This document shows positions 45,484-55,265 of a stretch of 64,000 bases of DNA, piece after piece. The notes beneath the pieces were generated by a model. The model had not been told where the DNA came from. It made no database searches and was given only the letters and a program-made list of their open reading frames with translations. A program made the position numbers and the translations under genes. Every line of letters begins with the position of its first letter. Positions within the stretch are counted from its first letter, which is position 1. Source of the stretch: Flavobacterium enshiense (lineage in GTDB: Bacteria > Bacteroidota > Bacteroidia > Flavobacteriales > Flavobacteriaceae); NCBI RefSeq assembly GCF_022836875.1, contig NZ_CP090376.1, positions 1,798,001 through 1,862,000 of the forward strand. Direction: 5' to 3'.

Positions 45484-47908
45484 ATATCTGTTACTACTTT
45501 TTTTAACCTTCAATGCGTTCTCACAATATAAATTTTCAGGAACTGTTGTAGATAATACCGGAAAAAAACTTTCAGGGGTAGAGATAGTCAATAAAAGTAA
45601 CGGTAGAAGCATTTACACCGATAAAAAAGGGGATTTCTCTATGAGTGTTTCGACTCCTGGCAATTTCGTATTTGTCTTCTTTATTGAGGACTATGCAATG
45701 GTCGAAAAGGCTGTGAAGGTTGATAAGACGGAAACTTATCTGAAAGTGGTATTGTACCCTTTGGGCAAAACGCTTTCAGAAGTTGTTATAAACAAACAAC
45801 GCGAAAACATAGCGGCAGTCAGAAAGCTTAGGGATATTGAAGAAACTGCTATTTACGCCGGAAAAAAGACGGAAGTTGTTGTTCTAGATAAATTGACGGC
45901 CAATAAAGCTACAAACAATCCGCGTCAAATTTATTCTCAGGTGGTAGGATTAACGATAAACGAAAGCAACGACGGAGGTTTACAGCTTTCTGTTGGTGGA
46001 CGAGGTTTGGACCCGAACCGAACATCAAATTTCAATACGCGTCAAAACGGTTATGATATCAGCGCCGACGTTTTAGGTTATCCGGAAAGTTATTATGCCA
46101 CACCAACAGAAGCTTTGGAAGAGATTCAAATAGTTCGTGGTGCAGCCTCATTACAGTATGGAACGCAGTTTGGAGGAATGATCAACTTTAAAATAAAGAG
46201 TCCGAGTAAAAAAGAAATAGAATTTACCAACAGAACTACTGGTGGGTCGTATGACTTGTTTACCAACTTCACCAGTTTGAGCGGTACCAAAGGAAAGTTC
46301 AGTTACTATTCTTTTTACAATTACAAGCAAGGAAATGGTTTCCGTCCGAATTCACAATTCGATGCTAAAAACTTCTTTGCCAATCTGAATTATCAGTTTA
46401 CGGCAAATACATCTTTGCATTTTGATTACACTCATTTCGATTATCTGGCAAAACAACCGGGAGGTTTAACGGACTATATGTTCAATCAGGATCCGACACA
46501 AAGTAACCGCGCACGTAACTGGTTTGCTGTGGATTGGAACCTGTATTCCCTTAGATTAAAGCACAAATTCAGTCATAATGCCGATTTTTCATTACAATTG
46601 TTCGGTTTGGATGCATCAAGAGACGCACTCGGATTCCGTTCTAACCGTGTTTCAGATGAGGATAAGCCGGGAACGGAAAGAGACTTGATTTTGGGTGATT
46701 TCGTGAACTGGGGAGCAGAAGCACGTTATCTGAAAAGATATATCTTATTTAATAATTCCAATGCCTTTTTAATAGGAGGGAAGTATTATCAGTCAAGAAA
46801 TACCGGGATTCAAGGGCCGGGAAGTTCAGGGTCTGATGCCGATTTTGAATTGGCTACGGATGAGTTTCCGGATTACGGCAATCAATCATCATATGTTTTC
46901 CCTAACCTTAATGTTTCTTTGTTCGGAGAAAATATTTTTAAAATTTCTTCAGCTTTTTCAGTTACGCCGGGTTTCAGATATGAATATATAAAAACACAGG
47001 CTGATGGTTATTACAGACGAATCCGTAAAGACTTGTCTGGTAACGTTTTTTATGACAAGACACTATATGAGGACACTGTGAAAGAAAGAAGTTTTGTTTT
47101 ATTGGGATTAGGATTAAGTTACAAGCCAATGAACAAAATGGAGATTTATGGAAATATATCCCAAAACTATCGCTCTGTAACATTCAATGATATCCGTACT
47201 GCCAGTCCGAGTCAGGCCATTGCCGAAGATATTACCGATGAAAAAGGATATACTGTTGATATCGGAACCAGAGGAAGGTTGTTCGATAAAGTAACATTCG
47301 ATGTCAGTGGTTTTGCTCTGTATTATGACCATAAGATAGGGGAGTATGAGGCCGCAAATCCAAACGGAGGAGCCGCTGTGGTACGTTTACGTGACAATAT
47401 CGGAACTGCGATTACTTATGGGGTTGAAACGATGTTAGACTGGAATATCGGCAAAACATTCTTAGATGATAATGAGAATTTTGTATGGAATATGTTCTCC
47501 AATGTATCTGTTACAGGATCGGAATATCTTGAATCCGACAAACCAAACATAAAAGGAAATAAAGTTGAATTTGTTCCCTTGTATAATGTGAAAACGGGTA
47601 TGGGAATGGGATACAAGAACTTTTTGTCGAGTCTTCAATTAACGTACGTTTCTTCTCAATTCACAGATGCGGAAAACCTACAGACAGATCCGAATGATAA
47701 TATTTATGGTATTTTCGGGGAGATTCCTTCTTATTATGTAATGGATTTATCAGCGGCATATAAGTGGAAACGATTCAAATTGGAGGCTGGAATAAACAAC
47801 ATAACAGATAACTGGTACTTCACCAGAAGAGCTACCGGATATCCTGGGCCTGGGATTATTCCTTCAGAACCAAGAGTGTTTTATACTACTTTGGAATTTG
47901 TTTTTTAA
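45464..47908 (+). CDS. TonB-dependent outer-membrane receptor
   Basis: 814 residues from the ATG at 45464, which opens a signal peptide (MKLRDYKYLLLLFLTFNAFS); the frame extends upstream but only to a TTG. Residues ~22-100 are a carboxypeptidase-regulatory-like domain (FSGTVVDNTGKKLSGVEIVN), then a plug domain (~130-250, IQIVRGAASLQYGTQFGG) and a 22-strand barrel ending in FYTTLEFVF with terminal Phe. FecA/FhuA-type rather than SusC. It should import an iron complex or related ligand with TonB-ExbBD energy. Coupled to the carboxylase gene by a 20-nt overlap. Confidence 0.93.
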   Translation: MKLRDYKYLLLLFLTFNAFSQYKFSGTVVDNTGKKLSGVEIVNKSNGRSIYTDKKGDFSMSVSTPGNFVFVFFIEDYAMVEKAVKVDKTETYLKVVLYPLGKTLSEVVINKQRENIAAVRKLRDIEETAIYAGKKTEVVVLDKLTANKATNNPRQIYSQVVGLTINESNDGGLQLSVGGRGLDPNRTSNFNTRQNGYDISADVLGYPESYYATPTEALEEIQIVRGAASLQYGTQFGGMINFKIKSPSKKEIEFTNRTTGGSYDLFTNFTSLSGTKGKFSYYSFYNYKQGNGFRPNSQFDAKNFFANLNYQFTANTSLHFDYTHFDYLAKQPGGLTDYMFNQDPTQSNRARNWFAVDWNLYSLRLKHKFSHNADFSLQLFGLDASRDALGFRSNRVSDEDKPGTERDLILGDFVNWGAEARYLKRYILFNNSNAFLIGGKYYQSRNTGIQGPGSSGSDADFELATDEFPDYGNQSSYVFPNLNVSLFGENIFKISSAFSVTPGFRYEYIKTQADGYYRRIRKDLSGNVFYDKTLYEDTVKERSFVLLGLGLSYKPMNKMEIYGNISQNYRSVTFNDIRTASPSQAIAEDITDEKGYTVDIGTRGRLFDKVTFDVSGFALYYDHKIGEYEAANPNGGAAVVRLRDNIGTAITYGVETMLDWNIGKTFLDDNENFVWNMFSNVSVTGSEYLESDKPNIKGNKVEFVPLYNVKTGMGMGYKNFLSSLQLTYVSSQFTDAENLQTDPNDNIYGIFGEIPSYYVMDLSAAYKWKRFKLEAGINNITDNWYFTRRATGYPGPGIIPSEPRVFYTTLEFVF

Positions 47909-47948
47909 AGTTAAGTTAAAAGAGTTTTTATAAGAAGTTTAAATGTAC

Positions 47949-47956
47949 TATATTTG
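47949..47956 (+). promoter_or_regulatory. guaB -7 box
   Basis: TATATTTG, matching TAnnTTTG, ends 26 nt before the guaB ATG. No clear -33 TTG at standard spacing. Confidence 0.6.
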
Positions 47957-47982
47957 CATGCAATTTAACTACAAATTGCAAC

Positions 47983-49455
47983 ATGAAAGCACATACAGCT
48001 AAAATTATCGGTGAAGGTCTAACCTACGATGATGTTCTTCTGGTTCCAAATTACTCTGAAGTACTTCCACGCGAAGTAAGTATCAAAACTAAATTCTCGA
48101 AAAATATTACGCTTAACGTTCCAATTGTTTCTGCAGCAATGGATACCGTTACAGAAAGTTCTATGGCAATCGCTATGGCTCGTGAAGGTGGAATTGGTGT
48201 TTTACATAAGAATATGACCATTGAACAACAGGCTGCTGAAGTACGCAAAGTAAAACGTGCTGAAAGCGGAATGATTATCGATCCGGTTACTTTACCTTTA
48301 ACCGCTACAGTTGGTGATGCTAAATTGGCAATGCGCGAATTCGGTATCGGTGGAATTCCGGTAGTGAATGGCAATCAGGTTTTAAACGGAATTGTTACCA
48401 ATCGTGATTTACGCTTTGAGAAAAACAATGCCCGCGCCATTACAGAAGTAATGACAGCTCAAAACCTTGTTACTGCTCCGGAAGGAACAACTTTAGCTGC
48501 TGCAGAAGAAATTCTTCAGGAAAATAAAATCGAAAAATTACCTGTAGTTAATGCGGAAAACAAATTAATCGGTTTAATTACTTTCAGAGATATTACAAAA
48601 CTTACACAGAAACCTAACGCGAACAAAGATAAATTCGGACGTTTACGCGTAGCTGCTGCTCTTGGTGTTACAGCTGATGCAGTAGAAAGAGCTACCGCTT
48701 TGGTTAACGCTGGTGTTGATGCAGTTATCATTGATACAGCTCACGGACATACAAAAGGGGTAGTGGACGTTTTAAAACAAGTAAAAGCTAAATTCCCTGA
48801 ATTGGATGTGGTTGTTGGAAACATCGCTACTCCAGAGGCTGCTTTATACTTGGCAGAAAGTGGTGCCGATGCTGTAAAAGTCGGAATCGGACCTGGTTCT
48901 ATCTGTACAACACGTGTAGTTGCCGGTGTTGGTTTCCCTCAGTTTTCAGCTGTATTGGAAGTTGCTGCTGCTTTACGTGGTACTGGTGTTCCGGTTATTG
49001 CTGATGGTGGAATCCGTTATACAGGTGATATCCCGAAAGCAATCGCTGCAGGTGCCGACTGTGTAATGCTAGGTTCATTATTAGCAGGAACAATGGAATC
49101 TCCAGGTGAGACTATCATCTTCGAAGGAAGAAAATTCAAATCATACCGAGGAATGGGTTCTGTTGAAGCCATGAAAGAAGGTTCTAAAGACCGTTATTTC
49201 CAAGATGTGGAAGACGATGTGAAGAAACTGGTTCCGGAAGGAATTGTAGGGCGAGTTCCTTACAAAGGAGAATTGAATGAAAGCATGTTACAATTCATCG
49301 GAGGATTAAGAGCCGGTATGGGATACTGTGGTTCTTCTTCTATTGAAGAGTTACAAACCAAAGGACGTTTTGTACGCATTACATCAAGCGGTATCAGCGA
49401 AAGCCACCCGCACAATGTAACAATTACTAAAGAAGCTCCGAATTATTCGAGATAA
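47983..49455 (+). CDS. guaB: IMP dehydrogenase
   Basis: 490 residues. Oxidises IMP to XMP, committing to GMP synthesis. N-terminal [15 protein letters not shown], two CBS domains (about 95-210) inserted in the barrel, catalytic loop [13 protein letters not shown] with Cys308, [10 protein letters not shown], and flap region YRGMGS / GRVPYKG. Full length. Single gene with terminator that is a near copy of the aminotransferase terminator at 14.8 kb. Confidence 0.98.
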   Translation: MKAHTAKIIGEGLTYDDVLLVPNYSEVLPREVSIKTKFSKNITLNVPIVSAAMDTVTESSMAIAMAREGGIGVLHKNMTIEQQAAEVRKVKRAESGMIIDPVTLPLTATVGDAKLAMREFGIGGIPVVNGNQVLNGIVTNRDLRFEKNNARAITEVMTAQNLVTAPEGTTLAAAEEILQENKIEKLPVVNAENKLIGLITFRDITKLTQKPNANKDKFGRLRVAAALGVTADAVERATALVNAGVDAVIIDTAHGHTKGVVDVLKQVKAKFPELDVVVGNIATPEAALYLAESGADAVKVGIGPGSICTTRVVAGVGFPQFSAVLEVAAALRGTGVPVIADGGIRYTGDIPKAIAAGADCVMLGSLLAGTMESPGETIIFEGRKFKSYRGMGSVEAMKEGSKDRYFQDVEDDVKKLVPEGIVGRVPYKGELNESMLQFIGGLRAGMGYCGSSSIEELQTKGRFVRITSSGISESHPHNVTITKEAPNYSR

Positions 49456-49467
49456 GCTTATAAAAAC

Positions 49468-49503
49468 AAAAAGAAAGCCTTCAGTCTGACTGGAGGCTTT
49501 TTT
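49468..49503 (+). terminator. guaB terminator
   Basis: AAGAAAGCCTTCAGT and ACTGGAGGCTTTTTT pair around CTG, 12 nt after the guaB stop. Near copy of the terminator at 14800-14836. Confidence 0.88.
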
Positions 49504-49510
49504 GTTTTTA

Positions 49511-49685
49511 GGAGTGTCCCGATAGCTATCGGGAGGCTTGGTTTTTTTGGATCCCGATAGTTATCGGGACCTGTTCCTGCTTTCCGACAGCTATCGGAAC
49601 ACTTTATTTTTCAAACGGTCATTGAGGCTCTCGAAATGACCGTTTGAAAAGATGCCGTTCCTCGATGGTTATCGGGACAGGACTA
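49511..49685 (-). repeat. Flavobacterial intergenic repeat, copy R4
   Basis: Minus-strand orientation, beginning TAGTCCTGTCCC. Contains CCCGATAGCTATCGGGA at 49518-49534, CCCGATAGTTATCGGGA at 49553-49569, further degenerate copies near 49584-49597 and 49663-49677, and a central hairpin with perfect 16-nt arms, 49608-49623 / 49635-49650. Closest relative of R1 (14661-14790). Confidence 0.85.
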
Positions 49686-49730
49686 TTCCGGTAAACCATT
49701 TTCTTTTTTGTAATTATCATTTGATAGCAT

Positions 49731-49764
49731 AAAAAAAACCACTCGATTTGCGAGTGGCTCTTTT
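49731..49764 (-). terminator. Terminator of the second giant adhesin gene
   Basis: CCACTCG / CGAGTGG around ATTTG with an eight-U run on the minus strand, 23 nt after the stop. Confidence 0.88.
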
Positions 49765-49786
49765 CAGTAATAGATATTCAAATGGA

Positions 49787-52700
49787 TTATCGTCTCATCG
49801 AGAAGTGTGCTTTGAATAGTTTCTCAGCGCCGTTCTCTTTATATTTAACTGTAAACCAGTAATCTGTAGAAGGTAAAGTCTGTCCGTTGAACAATCCGTC
49901 CCATCCGGTTCCGCTTGGAACAATCTGTTTGATCAGTTTTCCATAACGGTCGTAGATATGGATTTCAGCATTTGGCTGATCATTACTCAACGACCAGATG
50001 TTCCAGGTATCGTTAAATCCGTCACCGTTCGGTGTAAAGAAACGCGGATAACCAATGGTCACGATATGCTCTAAAGTAATATTCGTACATCCTGCAGCAT
50101 CCTGAATCGTTACGGTGTGCTCTCCCGGAAGTACATTTACAAAGACATTGCTTTCCTGGAATGCTCCACCATCTAAACTGTATAAATATGATCCGTTTCC
50201 GGCTACCGTTACAGTGATGGCCTGAGTGTCCTCGAAGTAATTCGTAACTACTGCTGTAGCGGTTGTCGCCGGATTAGAAGCTTCAACTTTAATAATGAAT
50301 ACATCCGAACAGCCTGTAGAAGAATTCATGATGGAAACAGTATATGTACCCGCTTCAGTGGCTACATAAGAACTGGTCGTTGCAATAACATTGTTCATGT
50401 TGTTTTCAAAATACCATTGGAAGCTATAATCGGCTTCGCTTAAACCGGTATCCATCGTGTATCCGTAGATCAAGGCTCCGGTAGTTGCATCAATACAAAT
50501 CGATCCCTCTTGGATGTTGATTTTTGGTGTAGGATTCACGAGAACAGTAACAGTTTTAGGATCTCCGGCACAACCATTATACATTGGTGTAATGGTATAA
50601 ACTACCGTTCCTTGTACATTTCCTGTAGTGGTTAAAATCTGATCGATTGCAATTCCCAATCCCGGAGAGGTTTCAGAACCGCTGCCGTCAAATGCGCCTT
50701 TTACTCCGTTTTGAACAACGGTCCAGGAAATGGATGTTCCCGAAAAAGCCGGAGTAACAGTAATACCTGATGAGTCGCCGCTGCAAATAGCTGGCGGGTT
50801 CGCATCACTAAATATCTCCGGTGTCGGATTAACCGTTACCGTTACGGTAATCGGTTCACCTGTACATCCGTTAGCAGTTGGAGTGATGGTATATATAACC
50901 GTACCTGGGGTTGAACCAGCGGTAGTAAGTGTTTGACTTATAGTGTTTCCGCTGTCGGATACGGCTCCTAATACGCCATCTGGCATAACGGACCAATTAA
51001 ATACAGTTCCGGGCACATTGCTGTTCAGCATGATATTGGTTTTTTCGCCTGAACATAAGATTGCCGATGATGGGCTGGCTGTAATTTTAGGTTTCGGGTA
51101 AACGGTAACGATAACCGTTTTTGGTGTTCCCATACAACCGCTGTTATCTGGAATAATTGTATAAACAACCTGACCAACAGTGGTGCCAAAAGCTGTAAGA
51201 ACCTGGTTGATTGATGTTCCTGTTCCGCTTGCTGCTCCCGTTACTCCACCTGTCTGAGTAGCATTCCAGCTAAAAGTAGCGCCTGGAATTGTACTTGACA
51301 TAGTTATGTTTGTAGGGTTTTCCGTGCAAATAGATGGCGCTGCATTAATAACATTTACATCAGGTACAGGGTTTACTGTAACTGTCACTGTAGTTGGTGT
51401 TCCTGCACAATTGCTGGAGGATGAAGGCGTAATAGTATAGGTTACCGTTCCAGTGGTAGTCCCTGCAGTAAGCACCTGCGAAATGATGTTTCCGCTTCCG
51501 TTAGAAGCTCCGGTTACGCCTCCTGTTTGGGCATAGGTCCACGTGAAAGTAGTATTCGGAACAGTATCTTCTAATCGAATTCCTGTAGACTGTCCGGAAC
51601 ATAATGTTTGAGAAGTTGGTGTTGCTGTTACGGCAGGACGTTGCACTACCGCTACTGTTGAAGATCCTGTTAATGACTGAATACAGTTTGGTGTAGTTCC
51701 TGCAATTGCATTCACCAAAGTATAAGTAGCGTCTGCTGTCAAGTTTCCTGTATTTACAGTCGCTGTTCCTGCGGTATCAAGGATAACCGTTTGGATAGCG
51801 CCCGAGTTAACGGTGTAGCTCACAGTTGCTCCGGCTGTACCTTCAAATTTAATGTCAGTCGAAGAATTACTGCAAACCGTAGTGTCAGGAGAAATTGATG
51901 CAGTAGGCTGCGGAGCAATATTTACATCTGCTGATTGAAATAATGCTGACGTACATCCTGAGGTTGTAGTAACATTTACTAATTGATAAATCGTCTGAGC
52001 CGATAAATCTCCGGTTGAGAATGCCACAAAACCTGATGCTGGTATGGTAACTGAAGCCGGAGTTCCGTTTATTGTATAATTAACCGTTGCATCCGGTGTT
52101 CCCGTGATGGTGATTTCGGAAGCTGTTCCGGTACAGATTAGTGGCGCTCCCGTTACAGAAATGTTTGCTGTAGGTGTTACTAATACATCTACGTTTGCAG
52201 TCGCTGAACATCCGTTGATATCTGTAAATGTTATGATAACCGGTCCTGCGGAAACTCCTGTTACCCATCCGTTTGCATCCACGATGGCTACTGAATTATC
52301 GGAAGAAGTCCACGCATTTGTCGATGCAGCTGTTCCCGAACCTATTAATTGTATTTTTGAGCCATTACACACCGATGAAGTCCCTGAAATTGTTGGTAAT
52401 TGGTTAACTGTAATAGTCATAGGTGCTGTAGAAGCACATTGTCCGGCATCAGGAGTAAAAATATAATTAGTTGTAGTTGTGTTATCCAAAGCCGGAGACC
52501 AAGATCCCGTAATCCCATTATCAGAAGTTGTTGGCAGCGCCGCCATCGTTCCGCCTGAGCAAATTGGCGCAACTTGTGTAAATGCAGGTGTAACTACTGG
52601 GTTTACCGTAATGGTCATAGGTGTTGTTGAGGCGCACTGCCAGGCATCAGGAGTAAAAATATAATTAGTTGTTGTTGTATTATCCAAAGCCGGAGACCAA

Positions 52701-54592
52701 GACCCTGTAATTCCATTATCAGAAGTTGTTGGTAAGGCAGCTAGCGTTCCGCCTGAGCAAATTGGTGCAACCTGCGTAAATGTAGGCGTTACAACAGGGT
52801 TCACAGTAATAATCATTGTTGCCCGACCCGAACACAGTCCGGTTGTTGGGGTAAAAGTATAGGTAGTTGTTAATGTATTATCCAAAGCTGGTGACCATGT
52901 CCCGGTAACTCCCTCATTAGAAGTTGTTGGCAGGGGAGCCAATGTGTCTCCTGAACAAATAGGACCAACCGGTGTAAAGGTTGGAGCTGGAGCCGGTGTA
53001 ACGGTAACAGGCGTGCTTAAAACCGTGGTACAGGTTGATGTTGTAATAGTTACAGAATAAGTACCGCTTCCAGCTGCAGTTATTGAAGGGATTGACGGGT
53101 TTTGGTCTGTTGAAGTAAAACCGTTAGGTCCGGTCCACGAATAAGTGGTTGACGGAGTCATAGTTTCTGCAGTTAAATTCAAAGTGGTTCCTTCGCAAAT
53201 TGGACCATTATTTGTAATTAGCGTTGGCGTTACCATTCTTGCTAAAGTAAAATAAGGTTTCCCTGCCGGAATATTTATTCCTCTAAATTCAGTACGGGTT
53301 CCCGTATTGACTGCTGAACAGGCAGCGACAACAACAGCATTCGAAAAATCGGTACCATCTTCATCAAACAACAAGCATAAATTACCCGTTGTTCCTAAAC
53401 CGGTAATTTGAGCATTTTCGAATCCGAAAGTGGTTTGCTGACTAAAGTTGGTCGCATTTGTTTTCCATATACGGTTTAAACGCTCCAATACACCTGTAGG
53501 TTTACTGGCTCCTGTATTAAATGCTTTTGTTAATCCGTTATTTCCCCATGCTAAGAAAGAAAGGTTGCTGGAAAAAGCAGCTGAATTGGTAGCATTTTCT
53601 GTTGGTATTGCTCCATTGCCTAACGAAATGGTTAAAGCTTCACCGTTATTCACACTAATAGATTGTTTTTGGGCTAATCCGCTGTTGTCGTCTCTTCCTA
53701 TAACAGCAATATCATTGTTAAATCCAGTATTTAAAACCTTACTCCATAAGATGGTAATTCCATCAGAAGCTATATAATTGTATGTTCCTGCGGTATTTGT
53801 ATTACCGCCTCGGGTAATTCCATATTTTATTGCCAGATAACTTTCGATTCTGTCCATGTCGGCAATGGTTGGCTTGGCATTGAATAAAATTACTTCAGCT
53901 ATGGAGCTGTTGCAATATTCAGAAGTATTATTGGCTCCCAAGTACAATCCTGTTGTAATAGAAGGATTGTATAGAGTTGCCGTGTTATTAGGAGTTGTAA
54001 CTTGCACGGAATTTTTTCGTAAGGCTGCATTTGAAGCACATCCGTAACTGGCAATCATAGCGGCAGAAGTTGTGGAATACTCTGTTGGTGCTCCCCAATC
54101 AAAGGTATATCCCGTTCCTGAAAGTCCCGTTTGGAAGCGGAAATCAGGTTTTAACTGATAGCGTCCGGTAGTACCTGAGTAAAAGCTAAAACCGGTTATT
54201 CCTGCTTGCGTGGTAACGATTATTGCAGTCCCGTTATTTCCCAATAAATCCGGGGAACCTCCGGTTTTAAATAATCTGGTACTCGATCCCGAAGTGAATT
54301 TAATATTTGGGTTATAATTGTATTTGGTATAGTTTGTTGCTCCGTTGATGAGTGTGGGTCTGTTTGCTACCGTTCCTTGTGTAACACTATAACCCGCAGC
54401 ACTACCACCACTGGTTGACCATGCCTGTACAGGACTGCCAGTTATGGTCGCTGGATTGTCAGCCTTTAGCCATAATGTTAAGTTGGCAGATACACCGCCA
54501 GGAGATTGCGAAAAAGAAGTCAATCCTGTTAATGCTAAAACGGCACTGCACAGGATTGTGGAGCTTTTGACTTTCAAAGTTTTCAAATTCAT
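49787..54592 (-). CDS. Second giant T9SS type B surface protein with LamG-like and PKD-like domains
   Basis: 1601 residues from the ATG at 54592 (two further in-frame ATGs lie 9 nt upstream). Signal peptide ends near SFSQ. An N-terminal concanavalin/LamG-like domain (LTLWLKADNPATITG onward, to ~260) is followed by a region with DDNSGLAQKQSISVNNGEAL, an Ig/PKD-like domain, three near-identical ~70-residue repeats (APICSGGTLAALPTTSDNG), a BIG2-like domain, two Ig-like domains, about four PKD-like repeats like those of the first adhesin, and the type B sorting domain (YPRFFTPNGDGFNDTWNIW, ending HFSMRR). Predicted T9SS-exported surface protein; ligand unknown. Confidence 0.94.
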   Translation of the reverse strand: MNLKTLKVKSSTILCSAVLALTGLTSFSQSPGGVSANLTLWLKADNPATITGSPVQAWSTSGGSAAGYSVTQGTVANRPTLINGATNYTKYNYNPNIKFTSGSSTRLFKTGGSPDLLGNNGTAIIVTTQAGITGFSFYSGTTGRYQLKPDFRFQTGLSGTGYTFDWGAPTEYSTTSAAMIASYGCASNAALRKNSVQVTTPNNTATLYNPSITTGLYLGANNTSEYCNSSIAEVILFNAKPTIADMDRIESYLAIKYGITRGGNTNTAGTYNYIASDGITILWSKVLNTGFNNDIAVIGRDDNSGLAQKQSISVNNGEALTISLGNGAIPTENATNSAAFSSNLSFLAWGNNGLTKAFNTGASKPTGVLERLNRIWKTNATNFSQQTTFGFENAQITGLGTTGNLCLLFDEDGTDFSNAVVVAACSAVNTGTRTEFRGINIPAGKPYFTLARMVTPTLITNNGPICEGTTLNLTAETMTPSTTYSWTGPNGFTSTDQNPSIPSITAAGSGTYSVTITTSTCTTVLSTPVTVTPAPAPTFTPVGPICSGDTLAPLPTTSNEGVTGTWSPALDNTLTTTYTFTPTTGLCSGRATMIITVNPVVTPTFTQVAPICSGGTLAALPTTSDNGITGSWSPALDNTTTTNYIFTPDAWQCASTTPMTITVNPVVTPAFTQVAPICSGGTMAALPTTSDNGITGSWSPALDNTTTTNYIFTPDAGQCASTAPMTITVNQLPTISGTSSVCNGSKIQLIGSGTAASTNAWTSSDNSVAIVDANGWVTGVSAGPVIITFTDINGCSATANVDVLVTPTANISVTGAPLICTGTASEITITGTPDATVNYTINGTPASVTIPASGFVAFSTGDLSAQTIYQLVNVTTTSGCTSALFQSADVNIAPQPTASISPDTTVCSNSSTDIKFEGTAGATVSYTVNSGAIQTVILDTAGTATVNTGNLTADATYTLVNAIAGTTPNCIQSLTGSSTVAVVQRPAVTATPTSQTLCSGQSTGIRLEDTVPNTTFTWTYAQTGGVTGASNGSGNIISQVLTAGTTTGTVTYTITPSSSSNCAGTPTTVTVTVNPVPDVNVINAAPSICTENPTNITMSSTIPGATFSWNATQTGGVTGAASGTGTSINQVLTAFGTTVGQVVYTIIPDNSGCMGTPKTVIVTVYPKPKITASPSSAILCSGEKTNIMLNSNVPGTVFNWSVMPDGVLGAVSDSGNTISQTLTTAGSTPGTVIYTITPTANGCTGEPITVTVTVNPTPEIFSDANPPAICSGDSSGITVTPAFSGTSISWTVVQNGVKGAFDGSGSETSPGLGIAIDQILTTTGNVQGTVVYTITPMYNGCAGDPKTVTVLVNPTPKINIQEGSICIDATTGALIYGYTMDTGLSEADYSFQWYFENNMNNVIATTSSYVATEAGTYTVSIMNSSTGCSDVFIIKVEASNPATTATAVVTNYFEDTQAITVTVAGNGSYLYSLDGGAFQESNVFVNVLPGEHTVTIQDAAGCTNITLEHIVTIGYPRFFTPNGDGFNDTWNIWSLSNDQPNAEIHIYDRYGKLIKQIVPSGTGWDGLFNGQTLPSTDYWFTVKYKENGAEKLFKAHFSMRR

Positions 54593-55265
54593 AATTATCA
54601 TTCGGTTTTTAGGGAATCAGTTTTTATATGGTTGCACTCTTTTTCATTTTATCATTACTATTTCTATTATCCATAATAATTGCATTGATTAGTTAATTTT
54701 TTTGTCTCAATCAAGGAACTTTAAGTTTGATATTTGACAGTATATTTCCTTATTAGTAAAGTTTTAATAATTAGGATAAAATGATATATTTTGTTAAAAC
54801 GTTAAATATGTGTTAAGCCAAAAATATAAAACTATCGATAATGACAAAAAAGGTCTTTTGTTGTTATAGTAGCCTTTTACTTGTTAAATGTAACGTATTT
54901 GAGATTGTGAGTTCAAATACGTGTGTTTGTAATTCGCTTATTATCAGGTTTTTGTTTAGATTTTAGCTAATTTTCGTGTGGGGGATTTTAGTTATTGTAC
55001 ATATGCTGTATTAAACAAAAAACCAAAAAGCTGTTAATATTATTGAAAGAAAAAACCTATGTAATTCGTAAATTTTGTAAAATTTGACACAAGGATTTAT
55101 AGATGCACTATTTTTAATAAGAATTTGTGTGTCAGAATCTTCAAAGGAATATGGATGAAGCAATGGAAAGAAGGTAAGAGTACTTGTAAAAGTGAGTCTT
55201 CCGGGAAGTCGTCCTGTTTTGGTAAGGTTTACGGCAAATCGGAAAATTGGCCGGTAATGAGAAAA
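54593..55265. other. Long AT-rich intergenic region
   Basis: 673 nt between the second adhesin gene and the CPA2 antiporter gene, both minus strand. Holds the candidate adhesin promoter at 54819-54848. A 49-codon plus-strand frame at 55155-55304 runs into the antiporter 3' end and is not accepted. Nothing else recognised. Confidence 0.5.
54819..54848 (-). promoter_or_regulatory. Candidate promoter of the second giant adhesin gene
   Basis: Minus-strand -33 TTTG (54848-54845) and -7 TATTTTTG (54826-54819), spaced 18 nt. It would give a long leader of about 220 nt. Confidence 0.45.

Noticed and set aside
47909..47982. Purine riboswitch in front of guaB
   Set aside because: The leader is about 20 nt, too short to hold an aptamer; no conserved purine-aptamer loops seen.
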